A DNA stretch of 64,000 nt from Planctomycetota bacterium (lineage in GTDB: Bacteria > Planctomycetota > B15-G4): the NCBI GenBank assembly GCA_029245865.1, contig JAQWOM010000051.1:25963-89962 (forward strand). The letters are read 5' to 3'. The notes beneath the pieces are model-generated. The model made no database searches. It was not told where the DNA came from and worked only from the letters and a program-made list of their open reading frames with translations. Position numbers and translations under genes: made by a program. Shown in pieces: positions 53,573 to 62,051 of this stretch; the first letter of the stretch is position 1; each line of letters opens with the position of its first letter.

Positions 53573-55834
53573 ATGTCTTCCGGCACACCTCTCCCTGCCC
53601 CGATCAGCCGCCCCTGCCTGGCCGGGCTCATGCTCGTGGGCTCGCTGCTGCTGCTCACAGCGCTGCCGTCGCCCCTGGAGGAGCCGGGAGACGAGGCCGT
53701 TGTCCAGGTCTTCGCTCCGAATGAAACCCAGTCAGATTCTGCCCGTGATCTCGTACGACGACTTGAACGGGTGCACTACCTGGGCCTTCCCGCTGACGAC
53801 ACCCTTTCCGAACACGTTTTCGACAACTACATCGATTTTCTGGACACCGCCCGATCTGTCTTGCTCGCTTCCGATTACGAAGAATTTCTTCCATGGCGAA
53901 CAACGCTCGACAACGCATTGCTCGAAGGCGACCTGGATCCCGCATTCGCCATGTTCAATCGTTATCACAGCCGACAAATCGAGCGCCTTGCCTGGGCTGT
54001 AGAACTCCTCAAGGGCGATCTCGACGAGTTGCCCTTCGGAAGCGATGAAGAGCTCGAACTCGATCGTGAGACAGCACCCTGGGCACAGAGCCAGGAAGAA
54101 CTCGACACTTTCTGGCGGAAGCGCCTGGCATCACAAATCATTAGCCTTCAGCTCGCAGGGTCGACACTTGAAGAAGCGCAGCAAAAGCTCTTGGAGCGCC
54201 AGCAAGAGCAGTTGCGCCGAGCCAGCCAATATCACGAGCGGGACGTCTTCCAGTTCTTCATGACTGCGTTGACCGACGCATACGATCCGCACACTCGGTA
54301 CATGGTGCCGCGCTTGGCCGACAACTTCGACATGGCCATGAGTCTTTCTTTCGAAGGAATCGGAGCGTTGCTGCGGCCAGACGGCGAGTTCGCATTGATC
54401 GAACGGATTATCCCCGGAGGTCCTGCCGAACACGACGGGCGACTCCAGGCGGGCGATCGCATCCTCGGAGTGGCTCAGGGCAAAGAAGGCCCGATGGTGG
54501 ACATCGTCGGCTGGAGGCTCGATGACGCCGTGCAACTCATCCGCGGTGAAGGCGGCTCGAGTGTGCGCCTTTCGATACGCCCTGCGGACGCACCTGATGG
54601 CGCGCCGCCCAAACTCATCGAGCTCGTACGAGACCGCGTGAAGCTGGAAGATCAATCAGCCAGCAGCAGTCTGTACGCAGTGAACGAAAGCGAAGAGGTC
54701 ACGCGACTCGACGACGAGAACTCTGAAGGGGATTCAGACGAAAAACCGCTGACAACAGAAGCGGTCGTCGGAGACCTCGCGCTGCAAATCGGCGTGGTCG
54801 ACCTCCCCACCTTCTACATAGACACCGAGGCCGCCAACCAAGGTGACCCTAATTTCAAAAGCTCGACACGTGATGTGCGTCGCCTCCTGGAACAGATGAC
54901 AGAAGATGGCGTCGACGGAGTCATTCTCGACCTGCGTGGCAACGGCGGCGGATCCCTCACGGAAGCACACGAGTTAGCGGGCCTGTTGCTCGGCTCCAAA
55001 TCCGTGGTCCAGGTGCGCGATGCCGAAGGCCGAGTTCAGGTGCTTCGCGGAAGTGGCAAGCCGGCATGGACCGGCCCGCTCGTGATTCTCGTCGATCGAC
55101 TCAGCGCATCAGCCAGCGAAATCGTGGCCGCCGCAGTGCAAGACCATCGACGTGGCCTTGTGCTCGGAGAGGGAACGTTCGGTAAGGGAACAGTGCAGGC
55201 AGTCACCAGAGCTGGCACCGGCCGCTTGCTCGTCACCGTCGCCAAGTTTTATCGCGTCACAGGAGAGAGCACGCAACATGCGGGCGTCACTCCCGACATC
55301 AACTTGCCTCCGACTTACGACCCCGAGGAAATCGGCGAAAGCGCCATGGACGGTGCCCTTGAGTGGGATGTGATCGATTCACTCAAATTGCCCAATCGCC
55401 CAGGAGAAAGCTCTCTGATCCCCTCTTCTGTCGGAGACTTACGTGCTCGTTCCCTGGCAAGGGCTGAAACGGATCCAGACCTCGGCGGGCTGATGCGCGA
55501 ACTGGAGTTGCTACGGGAAGTGCGTGCCGACACGACTCTCTCGCTCGATCTCGAAACACGACGTGCTGAACAAGATGCCTATGAAGCGAGGCGGCGGGAA
55601 AACTTATCGAAGTGGCGCGAGGCCAAGGGCTATCCGGATCCTGAACCGGAAGACTCCACGACACAAGACCCGGACGATCTTGCGATTGAAGGTGCATTCG
55701 ACCTGGACGATGACCAAGGAGCTTCGGAAGGCGACACACCACCGCCTGCCACACCACGCGGCACCGACGCTTGGCTTCAGGAAGCAGTGCGTGTCCTGGC
55801 CGAACTCATCGCGCTAGAAAAAGAAGGGGCCTGA
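53573..55834 (+). CDS. prc: S41-family C-terminal processing protease (Prc/Tsp-like)
   Basis: A 753-residue exported protease, similar in plan to E. coli Tsp. After a hydrophobic leader (CLAGLMLVGSLLLLTALP), an N-terminal helical domain spans ~40-230 (YIDFLDTARSVLLASDYEEF). A PDZ domain spans ~255-360 (GIGALLRPDGEFALIERIIPGGPA). The S41 core has ILDLRGNGGGSLTEAHELAGL, Ser513 in SASASE and Lys538 in GTFGKGTVQ, with the same 25-residue Ser-Lys spacing as Tsp. The C-terminal ~90 residues are acidic. It degrades misfolded or tagged periplasmic proteins. Confidence 0.93.
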   Translation: MSSGTPLPAPISRPCLAGLMLVGSLLLLTALPSPLEEPGDEAVVQVFAPNETQSDSARDLVRRLERVHYLGLPADDTLSEHVFDNYIDFLDTARSVLLASDYEEFLPWRTTLDNALLEGDLDPAFAMFNRYHSRQIERLAWAVELLKGDLDELPFGSDEELELDRETAPWAQSQEELDTFWRKRLASQIISLQLAGSTLEEAQQKLLERQQEQLRRASQYHERDVFQFFMTALTDAYDPHTRYMVPRLADNFDMAMSLSFEGIGALLRPDGEFALIERIIPGGPAEHDGRLQAGDRILGVAQGKEGPMVDIVGWRLDDAVQLIRGEGGSSVRLSIRPADAPDGAPPKLIELVRDRVKLEDQSASSSLYAVNESEEVTRLDDENSEGDSDEKPLTTEAVVGDLALQIGVVDLPTFYIDTEAANQGDPNFKSSTRDVRRLLEQMTEDGVDGVILDLRGNGGGSLTEAHELAGLLLGSKSVVQVRDAEGRVQVLRGSGKPAWTGPLVILVDRLSASASEIVAAAVQDHRRGLVLGEGTFGKGTVQAVTRAGTGRLLVTVAKFYRVTGESTQHAGVTPDINLPPTYDPEEIGESAMDGALEWDVIDSLKLPNRPGESSLIPSSVGDLRARSLARAETDPDLGGLMRELELLREVRADTTLSLDLETRRAEQDAYEARRRENLSKWREAKGYPDPEPEDSTTQDPDDLAIEGAFDLDDDQGASEGDTPPPATPRGTDAWLQEAVRVLAELIALEKEGA

Positions 55835-55843
55835 CAGTCCCGC

Positions 55844-56986
55844 CTAGCCCTGCGCTGCCTTCTTTCGCACCTCGTAGCGCAACAGCCGACAATTGATGGG
55901 CCCACTCCGCACCTCCCATTTCTTGTCAGCCTTCATGCCGATGTGCTTGGTCAACTCGGGGGCGCCACAAAGCACATGAACATTTGAGCCGGGGCATGTC
56001 CGAAAAAAAGTGCCGAGTGCAGTCCAGCTCTCCACAACGCCTTCAGTCAGTCGTTCACCCCACGGCGGATTCGTGAAAACCCAGTCAGGGATTTGAGGTG
56101 CAATCCAATCCGCAGCTTCTCCCGATTCAAGCGTCACCAGATCGCTCGTGTCGGAGGCATCAACGGCCTGCCGAGCCAGAGAGAGTGCGCCGGCATGATG
56201 ATCCAAGCCAAGGAAGCGTGCGCTCACATCTGTGTTCACCGCATCAAGCGCATCACCGACGATGTTGTGCCAGAGGTCATCTTCGAAGTCCGGCCAGCCC
56301 GTGAAAGCAAAGCGACGATCGAGACCAGGCGCGCGATTCATCGCAATCCAGGCGGCTTCCACCAAAAACGTGCCCGAGCCGCACATGGGGTCTAGCAACA
56401 GTCCTTGGCCGTCATATCCGGCGAGCAACAGAAGCCCGGCCGCCGTGGCTTCATTGAGCGGGCTCTTCACCTGAATAGGTCGGTACCCACGCTTGTGCAG
56501 GCTCTCGCCTGCGAGATCCCGAGCGAGGCTCGCCTTGCCTTTCAGCAACCGGATGTGCAGCGGCAGTGTCGGCGAACGCTTGTCCACGCTGGGACGTCGA
56601 CCAGTCTTTGAGCGGATACGGTCGACAATGGCGTCTTTAACAGTCAGTGCCACATATCCCGAATGCGTAAAAACCGAATCGCGCACCGTTGCACTCACCG
56701 CGAGAGTGTCTTCTGGCGTGATCCATTCCTCCCACGGCATGGCATGCACGAACTTGTAGAGATCTTTCTCCTCGCGCACTTCGAACTCGCCGAGAAGCTG
56801 CTGAACTCGAATCGCGGAACGCAACCAAAGGCAAGCTCTGTAACCGAGCGCTTTGTCACCCTTGCAAAGAACGCCGCCGCGTCGTTTCTGGAGATCGCTG
56901 CCACCCAGAGCGGTCAATTCGTCAGCCAGGACAGACTCGAGCCCCAGTGTGCAGGGAATGTCATAGGAGTATGTCGTGGTCATCAC
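55844..56986 (-). CDS. THUMP-domain class I RNA methyltransferase (RlmL N-terminal-like)
   Basis: A 380-residue SAM-dependent enzyme. The N-terminal ferredoxin-like/THUMP part spans 1-165 (CTLGLESVLADELTALGG, AVSATVRDSVFTHSGYVALTVKDAIVDR). KGKASLARDLAGESLHKRGYR and SPLNEATAAGLLLLAGYD lead into the methyltransferase with motif I LLDPMCGSGTFLVEAAWIA and motif IV VFTNPPWGERL. It corresponds to the RlmL half of E. coli RlmKL, which makes m2G2445 in 23S rRNA. The RlmK half is missing, as in many bacteria. Confidence 0.92.
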   Translation of the reverse strand: MMTTTYSYDIPCTLGLESVLADELTALGGSDLQKRRGGVLCKGDKALGYRACLWLRSAIRVQQLLGEFEVREEKDLYKFVHAMPWEEWITPEDTLAVSATVRDSVFTHSGYVALTVKDAIVDRIRSKTGRRPSVDKRSPTLPLHIRLLKGKASLARDLAGESLHKRGYRPIQVKSPLNEATAAGLLLLAGYDGQGLLLDPMCGSGTFLVEAAWIAMNRAPGLDRRFAFTGWPDFEDDLWHNIVGDALDAVNTDVSARFLGLDHHAGALSLARQAVDASDTSDLVTLESGEAADWIAPQIPDWVFTNPPWGERLTEGVVESWTALGTFFRTCPGSNVHVLCGAPELTKHIGMKADKKWEVRSGPINCRLLRYEVRKKAAQG

Positions 56987-57271
56987 AGCAAACTCAGTTT
57001 CTTGCGCCTGTTCTTACACATGTTCTTGCACTTTGCCGCCCTGGGGCGGCAGCCTCCGAAAGCACGGGAGCAGAGGCAAGATCGAGTTGTTGTAAGCATC
57101 ATTTGATGCCCCCGAGCTTAGGTCGCGACCCGAAAATCAGGCACGAGACCCCTTGGATGTGGGGCACGATACAAGGAAATCTACCCAGGAGGGTTCTTCG
57201 CTGCAGATTCTGGGCCAAGTTTATCCTCAGCGACCGCGCACCATGCCAGGGTCCTTCTCACAGAGTTCCTC

Positions 57272-58516
57272 ATGACGAATCGACTCGTGGCTCTCACCGC
57301 CTTTGTCTTCTCCCTGCTGCTCTCCAATCTGCTTGCCTCTGCAACTCAGCAATCAGATGCGGAAAATGCGGCACCCTCTTGGAGGTTCGAGATCGGTGCA
57401 ATCAACGGCGATGGAGAAACAACCTCTGAGGCGAAGAACGACGACGCAGTCACTCGCAACGGGACCCCAAGCCTGCGTCTCTCTGGCGACTCGAGTACTG
57501 TGCGTTGGTTGTCTGCAACACGAACCGTCAAGGACGTTCGTCCCGGGAAGCGCTATCGGCTTGCCGCGTGGATCGCCACGAGAAATGTTCGACAAGAAGG
57601 CCGGCAATACTTCAACTGCAACATCTACGCGCAGTTCAAGAACCAGGAAGGCGAAGTCATCCGCAGTGCAAACGGGCTTCCTGTGATCGGTACACGCCCA
57701 CTGCTTGGCACGAACAACTGGACTCGCGTAGAAGCCACGGTGCGTGTTCCGCCCGAGACCTCAACAGCGCTTGTCGGCTGCTTCCTCTCATGCTCGGGAA
57801 CAGCCTGGTTCGATGACGTAACCTTCACTCCCCTTCCCGTGCCCGACTGGAAAACAGAAGACACCGGTCGCTACATCTATCACTGGGAGCACGAGGGCAC
57901 GCCCCCACGAATCATCGTGAGCGCCAACGAGACCTTCCTCGAAGATCTGGAATTGCTCCTCGACACACACCTCCCCGAGCCAGTGCAGTACTTCCTCTAC
58001 GAGGACAATGCGCGTAAGGGCGAGGTCACTGGCAACGCCGGCAATGCACACGTCGAAGAGAGTCATGAAATTCACACCCTCTTCTGGACCGACCGGCACG
58101 AGGTTGTGCACCTGCTCACACGTCAATGGCCCGGCGAGGGCACCGCCTTGCTCGGCGAAGGCCTGGCCGTCCACCTCTCGGGCTCCTGGCAAGCTGAGCC
58201 TGTCGATGTCGCCGTACGCAACATTCAAAGCGAAGGCCCTCTGATCCCCTTATCTGAACTGATCAGCACCACCAGCTTTCGCGCTCATGAAGACCAGCTC
58301 AGCTATCCGCAGGCTGGCTCATTCGTGCAGTTCCTTTTCGAGACATACGGTTTGGCGGCATTCCGCCAGCTCTATACAACGACACCCCTCAACCCGGATG
58401 CCCCGACCTTCGACAAGCTTCTCGAGCACATCTACAAGAAGAACCTTGCCCAGCTCGAGGCCCAGTGGCTCGAGACAATTGAAGCCGGGACAGCGAAAGA
58501 CAGTTCGCCCCCTTGA
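57272..58516 (+). CDS. Secreted gluzincin-like zinc metalloprotease with N-terminal carbohydrate-binding-like domain
   Basis: A 414-residue exported protein with a signal peptide (LVALTAFVFSLLLSNLLASATQ). Residues ~35-190 form a beta-sandwich resembling CBM4/9-like domains (SLRLSGDSSTVRWLSATRTV, NWTRVEATVRVPPETSTALVGCF, GTAWFDDVTF). Residues ~210-405 are helical with His276-Glu277-x-x-His280 and Glu296 (GEGLAVHLSG), the HExxH plus downstream Glu pattern of gluzincins (peptidase MA-like). ASFVQFLFETYGLAAFRQLY-like helices follow, typical of that clan. Activity is predicted from the motif only. Confidence 0.78.
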   Translation: MTNRLVALTAFVFSLLLSNLLASATQQSDAENAAPSWRFEIGAINGDGETTSEAKNDDAVTRNGTPSLRLSGDSSTVRWLSATRTVKDVRPGKRYRLAAWIATRNVRQEGRQYFNCNIYAQFKNQEGEVIRSANGLPVIGTRPLLGTNNWTRVEATVRVPPETSTALVGCFLSCSGTAWFDDVTFTPLPVPDWKTEDTGRYIYHWEHEGTPPRIIVSANETFLEDLELLLDTHLPEPVQYFLYEDNARKGEVTGNAGNAHVEESHEIHTLFWTDRHEVVHLLTRQWPGEGTALLGEGLAVHLSGSWQAEPVDVAVRNIQSEGPLIPLSELISTTSFRAHEDQLSYPQAGSFVQFLFETYGLAAFRQLYTTTPLNPDAPTFDKLLEHIYKKNLAQLEAQWLETIEAGTAKDSSPP

Positions 58517-58548
58517 ACTTGTATGACCTCGAGCCCAGGCTCGTCTTC

Positions 58549-59319
58549 ATGAAACTCAACCGACCACTCGCTGTCTTTGATCTCGAAACCACCGGCACCA
58601 ATCCAGCCGAAGACCGCATTGTCGAGGTGGCCATGGTGTGCCTGCACCCCGATGGCACGCGCGACACTCAGTCATGGCTGGTGAACCCGGGCCGCCCCAT
58701 TCCTCCGGGCGCGATCGCCGTGCACGGAATCCAGGAAGCGGACGTCGCAGACGCGCCGTCTTTTGAGGCTCTTGCGAGCGAGATTCAGAAAGCATTTGAG
58801 GGATGCGACCTGTCAGGTTTCCACGCCGAGCAGTTTGACATCCCACTGCTTGCTGCAGAATTTCGGCGCGTTGGCATCAGCTTCCCAGAACCCGGCACGC
58901 GCATCATTGACAGCCGCACAATCTTTGTTCGCCAAGAGCCACGCACCCTCGCCGCAGCGGTCTCTTTTTATTGTGGAGGGTCACTCGAAAATGCCCACCG
59001 CGCCGAAGCCGACGCCGTCGCTGCTGCCGATGTTCTCGTGGCGCAACTCGAACGCTATGACGACCTTCCCGATGACATCGACGCGCTGTACGACCATCTT
59101 CACCCAGGCAATTCCAACTGGATCGACAGTCAGGGCAAGATTGCGTGGCAGGGAACTGAGCCTGTTCTCACCTTCGGTAAGCACAGCAACCGGCCGTTGA
59201 GAGAATTGGTCGCTGAAGAATGCAGCTACCTCAAATGGGTCTTGAAGAAAGACTTTCCCGAAGACACCAAGTCCGTCATCGCCGAGGCGATCGACGGGCG
59301 CTATCCAACGCAGGCATGA
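58549..59319 (+). CDS. DnaQ-type 3'-5' exonuclease with C-terminal DUF3820-like domain
   Basis: A 256-residue protein from ATG 58549, although TTG 58513 overlapping the upstream stop is also in frame. ExoI FDLETTG (Asp11, Glu13), ExoII FHAEQFDIPLLAAEF and ExoIII HRAEAD (His150, Asp155) are complete, as in the epsilon-subunit/RNase T group. Residues ~205-256 (VLTFGKHSNRPLRELV, SYLKWVLKKDFPEDTK) match the short DUF3820-type FGKHKG...YLxWxL..FP module often attached to such exonucleases. It degrades single-stranded 3' ends, perhaps in DNA repair. Confidence 0.9.
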   Translation: MKLNRPLAVFDLETTGTNPAEDRIVEVAMVCLHPDGTRDTQSWLVNPGRPIPPGAIAVHGIQEADVADAPSFEALASEIQKAFEGCDLSGFHAEQFDIPLLAAEFRRVGISFPEPGTRIIDSRTIFVRQEPRTLAAAVSFYCGGSLENAHRAEADAVAAADVLVAQLERYDDLPDDIDALYDHLHPGNSNWIDSQGKIAWQGTEPVLTFGKHSNRPLRELVAEECSYLKWVLKKDFPEDTKSVIAEAIDGRYPTQA

Positions 59320-59606
59320 TCACGACCGAGGCGCTCGCAAAACGCGAACGCTTTGTCGGGGTCTGATCAACTGCCGAACTCGCCGCGAAGCGCAAAGACA
59401 TGGCGTCATGAAACCAACGCTTTTCCGCCATGAGCGCGTCCAGCAACTCGAGGAAGCGTTCCAGCGGGCGTGAGGGCAGGGCGGGCGAAGGCTAAAGTCT
59501 CCTCAAGAAAACGGACGTCAGGAGAGTGAGTCTGCTCTGGGCCCAGCTCTGCTTTCTTGGGGAAGCTCCGCGCTGCGTTTCACAGGCGACCTCGCGAAAA
59601 GGGGCG

Positions 59607-60617
59607 CTAGCCCCCCCCGCGTTGATCGGGTCGCCGAGCACGGTCAGTCAGCCAAGCATTCGCCAGCACCACGGCCACCATGGCCTCAAGAACGGGGATC
59701 ACCCGCGGCACGATGCACGGGTCATGTCGACCGCGGCGCGCAACATCCGCCACCGAAGTCGTCGGCTTGATACTGGCCAGCAAGCGCAAGTCTTCGCCCG
59801 TGGAAAGGCCTCCGAGCAGACCACCGAAGTTGTCTCGGTTCTCGATGTACTCAAGCCCTGTCATGCGCGCCGTATCAAAGCCGGCTCCATATGAAAATCC
59901 GGTCACGGCACCGATGCTCATGATCGCGTGCGCCAGCTGTGACTTGAGCTTGGCAAAGACGGGTTCACCCAGAAAAGGCGGCGTGTTGTGCACGCGAATC
60001 TCCACCAACCCTCCGATAGAGTTTCCGTCTTTCTTCAGTTGCAGAATGCTTTCTTCCATGGCACTCGCGACAACGGGGTCTGCACAACGCACTGCGTTTT
60101 GTTCAATGACATCTCGCGAGTAGGTCTGTGCTTCGTGCTCACCGATTCGCAGGGCATGAGCGACCACATCTACATCTGCAGGCAAGACCTTGCGCGCGAC
60201 CACGCCTGCAAGCACTCGCGAAACGGTCTCTCGCCCTGAAGAACGGCCGCCTCCCCGATGATCACGATGCCCGTACTTACCGGCATAGGTTTCGTCTGCA
60301 TGCCCTTGCCGCAACTTCTGTTCGAGTTCCTTGTAATCGTCAGGCCGGTGGCCTTCGTTGCGCACCATGATGGCAATGGGCATGCCGGTCGTGAGGCCGC
60401 GAAAAACGCCTGACTCGAGGGTCGGCGCGTCTGCCTCCTGGCGTGCCGTCGTCACAGCACTCTGACCTGGGCGGCGTCGTGCAAGCTCTGGAAGAAAGTC
60501 TTCCACCGACAGCGCGATCCCAGCCGGGCAGCCGTCGATCACCACGCCGAGGCTCGGACCATGGGACTCCCCAAAGGCCGTCATGCGGAACAGGTCGCCG
60601 AAAGAATTCGCGCCCAA
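59607..60617 (-). CDS. aroC: Chorismate synthase
   Basis: A 336-residue FMN-dependent enzyme making chorismate from EPSP for aromatic amino acids. Signatures: FRMTAFGESHGPSLGVVIDGCPAG, RRPGQSAVTTARQEAD, YGHRDHRGGGRSSGRETVSRV and GFSYGAGFDTARMTG, with TTSVADVARRGRHDPCIVPR near the end. The length is slightly short for the family (~350-360). The stop codon directly follows a run of eight G on the coding strand. Confidence 0.97.
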   Translation of the reverse strand: MGANSFGDLFRMTAFGESHGPSLGVVIDGCPAGIALSVEDFLPELARRRPGQSAVTTARQEADAPTLESGVFRGLTTGMPIAIMVRNEGHRPDDYKELEQKLRQGHADETYAGKYGHRDHRGGGRSSGRETVSRVLAGVVARKVLPADVDVVAHALRIGEHEAQTYSRDVIEQNAVRCADPVVASAMEESILQLKKDGNSIGGLVEIRVHNTPPFLGEPVFAKLKSQLAHAIMSIGAVTGFSYGAGFDTARMTGLEYIENRDNFGGLLGGLSTGEDLRLLASIKPTTSVADVARRGRHDPCIVPRVIPVLEAMVAVVLANAWLTDRARRPDQRGGG

Positions 60618-60759
60618 AGGAGTCGACTCAAGGGTCCATTGCGTTGATCGCCAGGCCGGCCCACGCCGGTCGACGGACGCCCATGATGCCCGAACTCCGT
60701 CGCGCCGTCACATCGGGCGGATCGCTCCCCCGGAGATCGCCCTCAGGGGCTCGTTCGGC

Positions 60760-61110
60760 TCACCTTTTCTCTTGTGGCGACTCTGCCGACCGAGCTTCCA
60801 ACGTCTCTGCAGTCCATTCGCTCACGCTCTCGTAGAACTCTCCGTTGTCACCCTGGAGACCTCCTGATAGCTGCCCTGCGAGGCGCAGCATCTTTGCCAC
60901 TGTGGCGCGAGTCGGATTGGTCGTAAAGATGTTGCCTTCAGCCCAGTCGAACCAGCCTGACGTCCAGTTCACTGCGTAGGGACCGTTGTCGGGATCGAGA
61001 GCAAGCTCTGGATCAGATCCCACCAAGTCCAACCATTCGGAACTGTTGATCTCATGGCCTGCATTACGAGACCAGTCTGTCGATCGAGTGATACGCAAGT
61101 CGTATCCCAT
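60760..61110 (-). CDS. Small hypothetical protein of a 'MGYDLxITR' family
   Basis: A 116-residue soluble protein. ATG 61110 is preceded by AGGGAAAG. It opens MGYDLRITRSTDWSRN and continues INSSEWLDLVGSDPEL, then SGWFDWAEGNIFTTNPTRATVAKMLRLAGQL, an arrangement I have seen in widespread small bacterial proteins of unknown role. There is no signal peptide, membrane helix or catalytic motif. An alternative start at 61155 adds a poor leader. Confidence 0.7.
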   Translation of the reverse strand: MGYDLRITRSTDWSRNAGHEINSSEWLDLVGSDPELALDPDNGPYAVNWTSGWFDWAEGNIFTTNPTRATVAKMLRLAGQLSGGLQGDNGEFYESVSEWTAETLEARSAESPQEKR

Positions 61111-61552
61111 AGTCTTTCCCTTACTCAAACGTTGAGAACACGAAGAGTCCTGCAATCGGCGCTCTTCGAAAACTCATTGGGTTCGCGTCGCTTCCTGGGG
61201 AGAAACGCCAGCACCCCCAGGTTGAACTTCGCGCTAATACTCCAGATCGCCGCACGGCTAAAGAGAATGGGCAATCCCCGATGTCTCGGAGCCCGGTGAG
61301 ACCAGTTCGCCGCGTACTTCGCAGGGTCTGGAGCGACAGGGCACCTTAGGGAGGCGCTGCGCCCAAAGCGACGAAAATCCCTCCTCTCTTCGCCTCATTA
61401 GCAAAACACTGCCCCATAAGGCCACTGGACCGAGGCATGGGGGCCTTTGGGGCGCCCCGAGTGCCGACAGGCCACTGGACGGCCAGGGCAGCCTCACCCT
61501 AGGATTTCCGGCTCCTGCGACTCTTCCCATCTTTTCGACCCGGAGCTCAGAG
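61111..61552. other. 442-bp intergenic region with a strong hairpin and no clear gene
   Basis: No frame here looks like a protein. The main signal is a stem of 12 pairs with one bulged T, GCCCCATAAGGCC (61411-61423) against GGCCTTTGGGGC (61442-61453). An 11-bp direct repeat AGGCCACTGGA occurs at ~61419 and ~61469, the first copy within the stem-loop. It could be an RNA gene, a 5' leader for the lipoprotein gene at 61553, or regulatory DNA. Confidence 0.4.
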
Positions 61553-62017
61553 ATGCCCCAAGCCCCACACGCCCCCTCCACTCTCACCCTGAGTTTTTTG
61601 CTGATGCTGATCATGGGATGTGGTGCGCCACCCGTTCTCGAGGAATCCCTCGACCGCAGCCCAGGTGTCACGCCCCTCCACGGCACCATCGTGAACATCG
61701 TCGAAGTTCAGGAGAAGGCGTCCTTTGGCTCGGAACTCGGAGGAGCCCTGGTGGGCGGCGCACTCGGCAGCCTGGTCGGAGGTGGAACCGGCAAGAGCAT
61801 TGCCATCGGCGTGGGCTCTGTGGCTGGCTCGCAGGTGGCCGATCACGCACTTGGCGACGTCGCGCATCGGCTCACTCTTCGTGAAAACAAGACCGGCTTG
61901 ACGTTCAAAGTTCTCGTGCACAGCAACGGGTTCATGATGAACGACCGAGTCGTCTTCACCGTGCAGAACGGCCGGGTCACCTCCATCATTCATCAGGCCT
62001 TGTTGAACTCACGCTAG
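61553..62017 (+). CDS. Glycine-zipper outer-membrane lipoprotein (SlyB/Pcp-like)
   Basis: A 154-residue lipoprotein. The leader ends with the lipobox LIMGC, and Cys23 should be acylated. A glycine zipper of ~45 residues, FGSELGGALVGGALGSLVGG, follows at ~60-95. The last part is a beta-like domain (LTLRENKTGLTFKVLVHSNG, DRVVFTVQNGRVTSII). Glycine-zipper lipoproteins insert into or stabilise the outer membrane. The exact partner is unknown. The next gene starts 34 bp downstream. Confidence 0.85.
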   Translation: MPQAPHAPSTLTLSFLLMLIMGCGAPPVLEESLDRSPGVTPLHGTIVNIVEVQEKASFGSELGGALVGGALGSLVGGGTGKSIAIGVGSVAGSQVADHALGDVAHRLTLRENKTGLTFKVLVHSNGFMMNDRVVFTVQNGRVTSIIHQALLNSR

Positions 62018-62051
62018 ACCTTTTCTCAAACGTCCCGATGACAGGTGACCC

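Noticed and set aside
56987..57271. Small gene in the 285-bp gap before the gluzincin-like gene
   Set aside because: The open frame there is Cys/Arg/Pro-rich with no family pattern and no ribosome site. It is treated as promoter and leader sequence.
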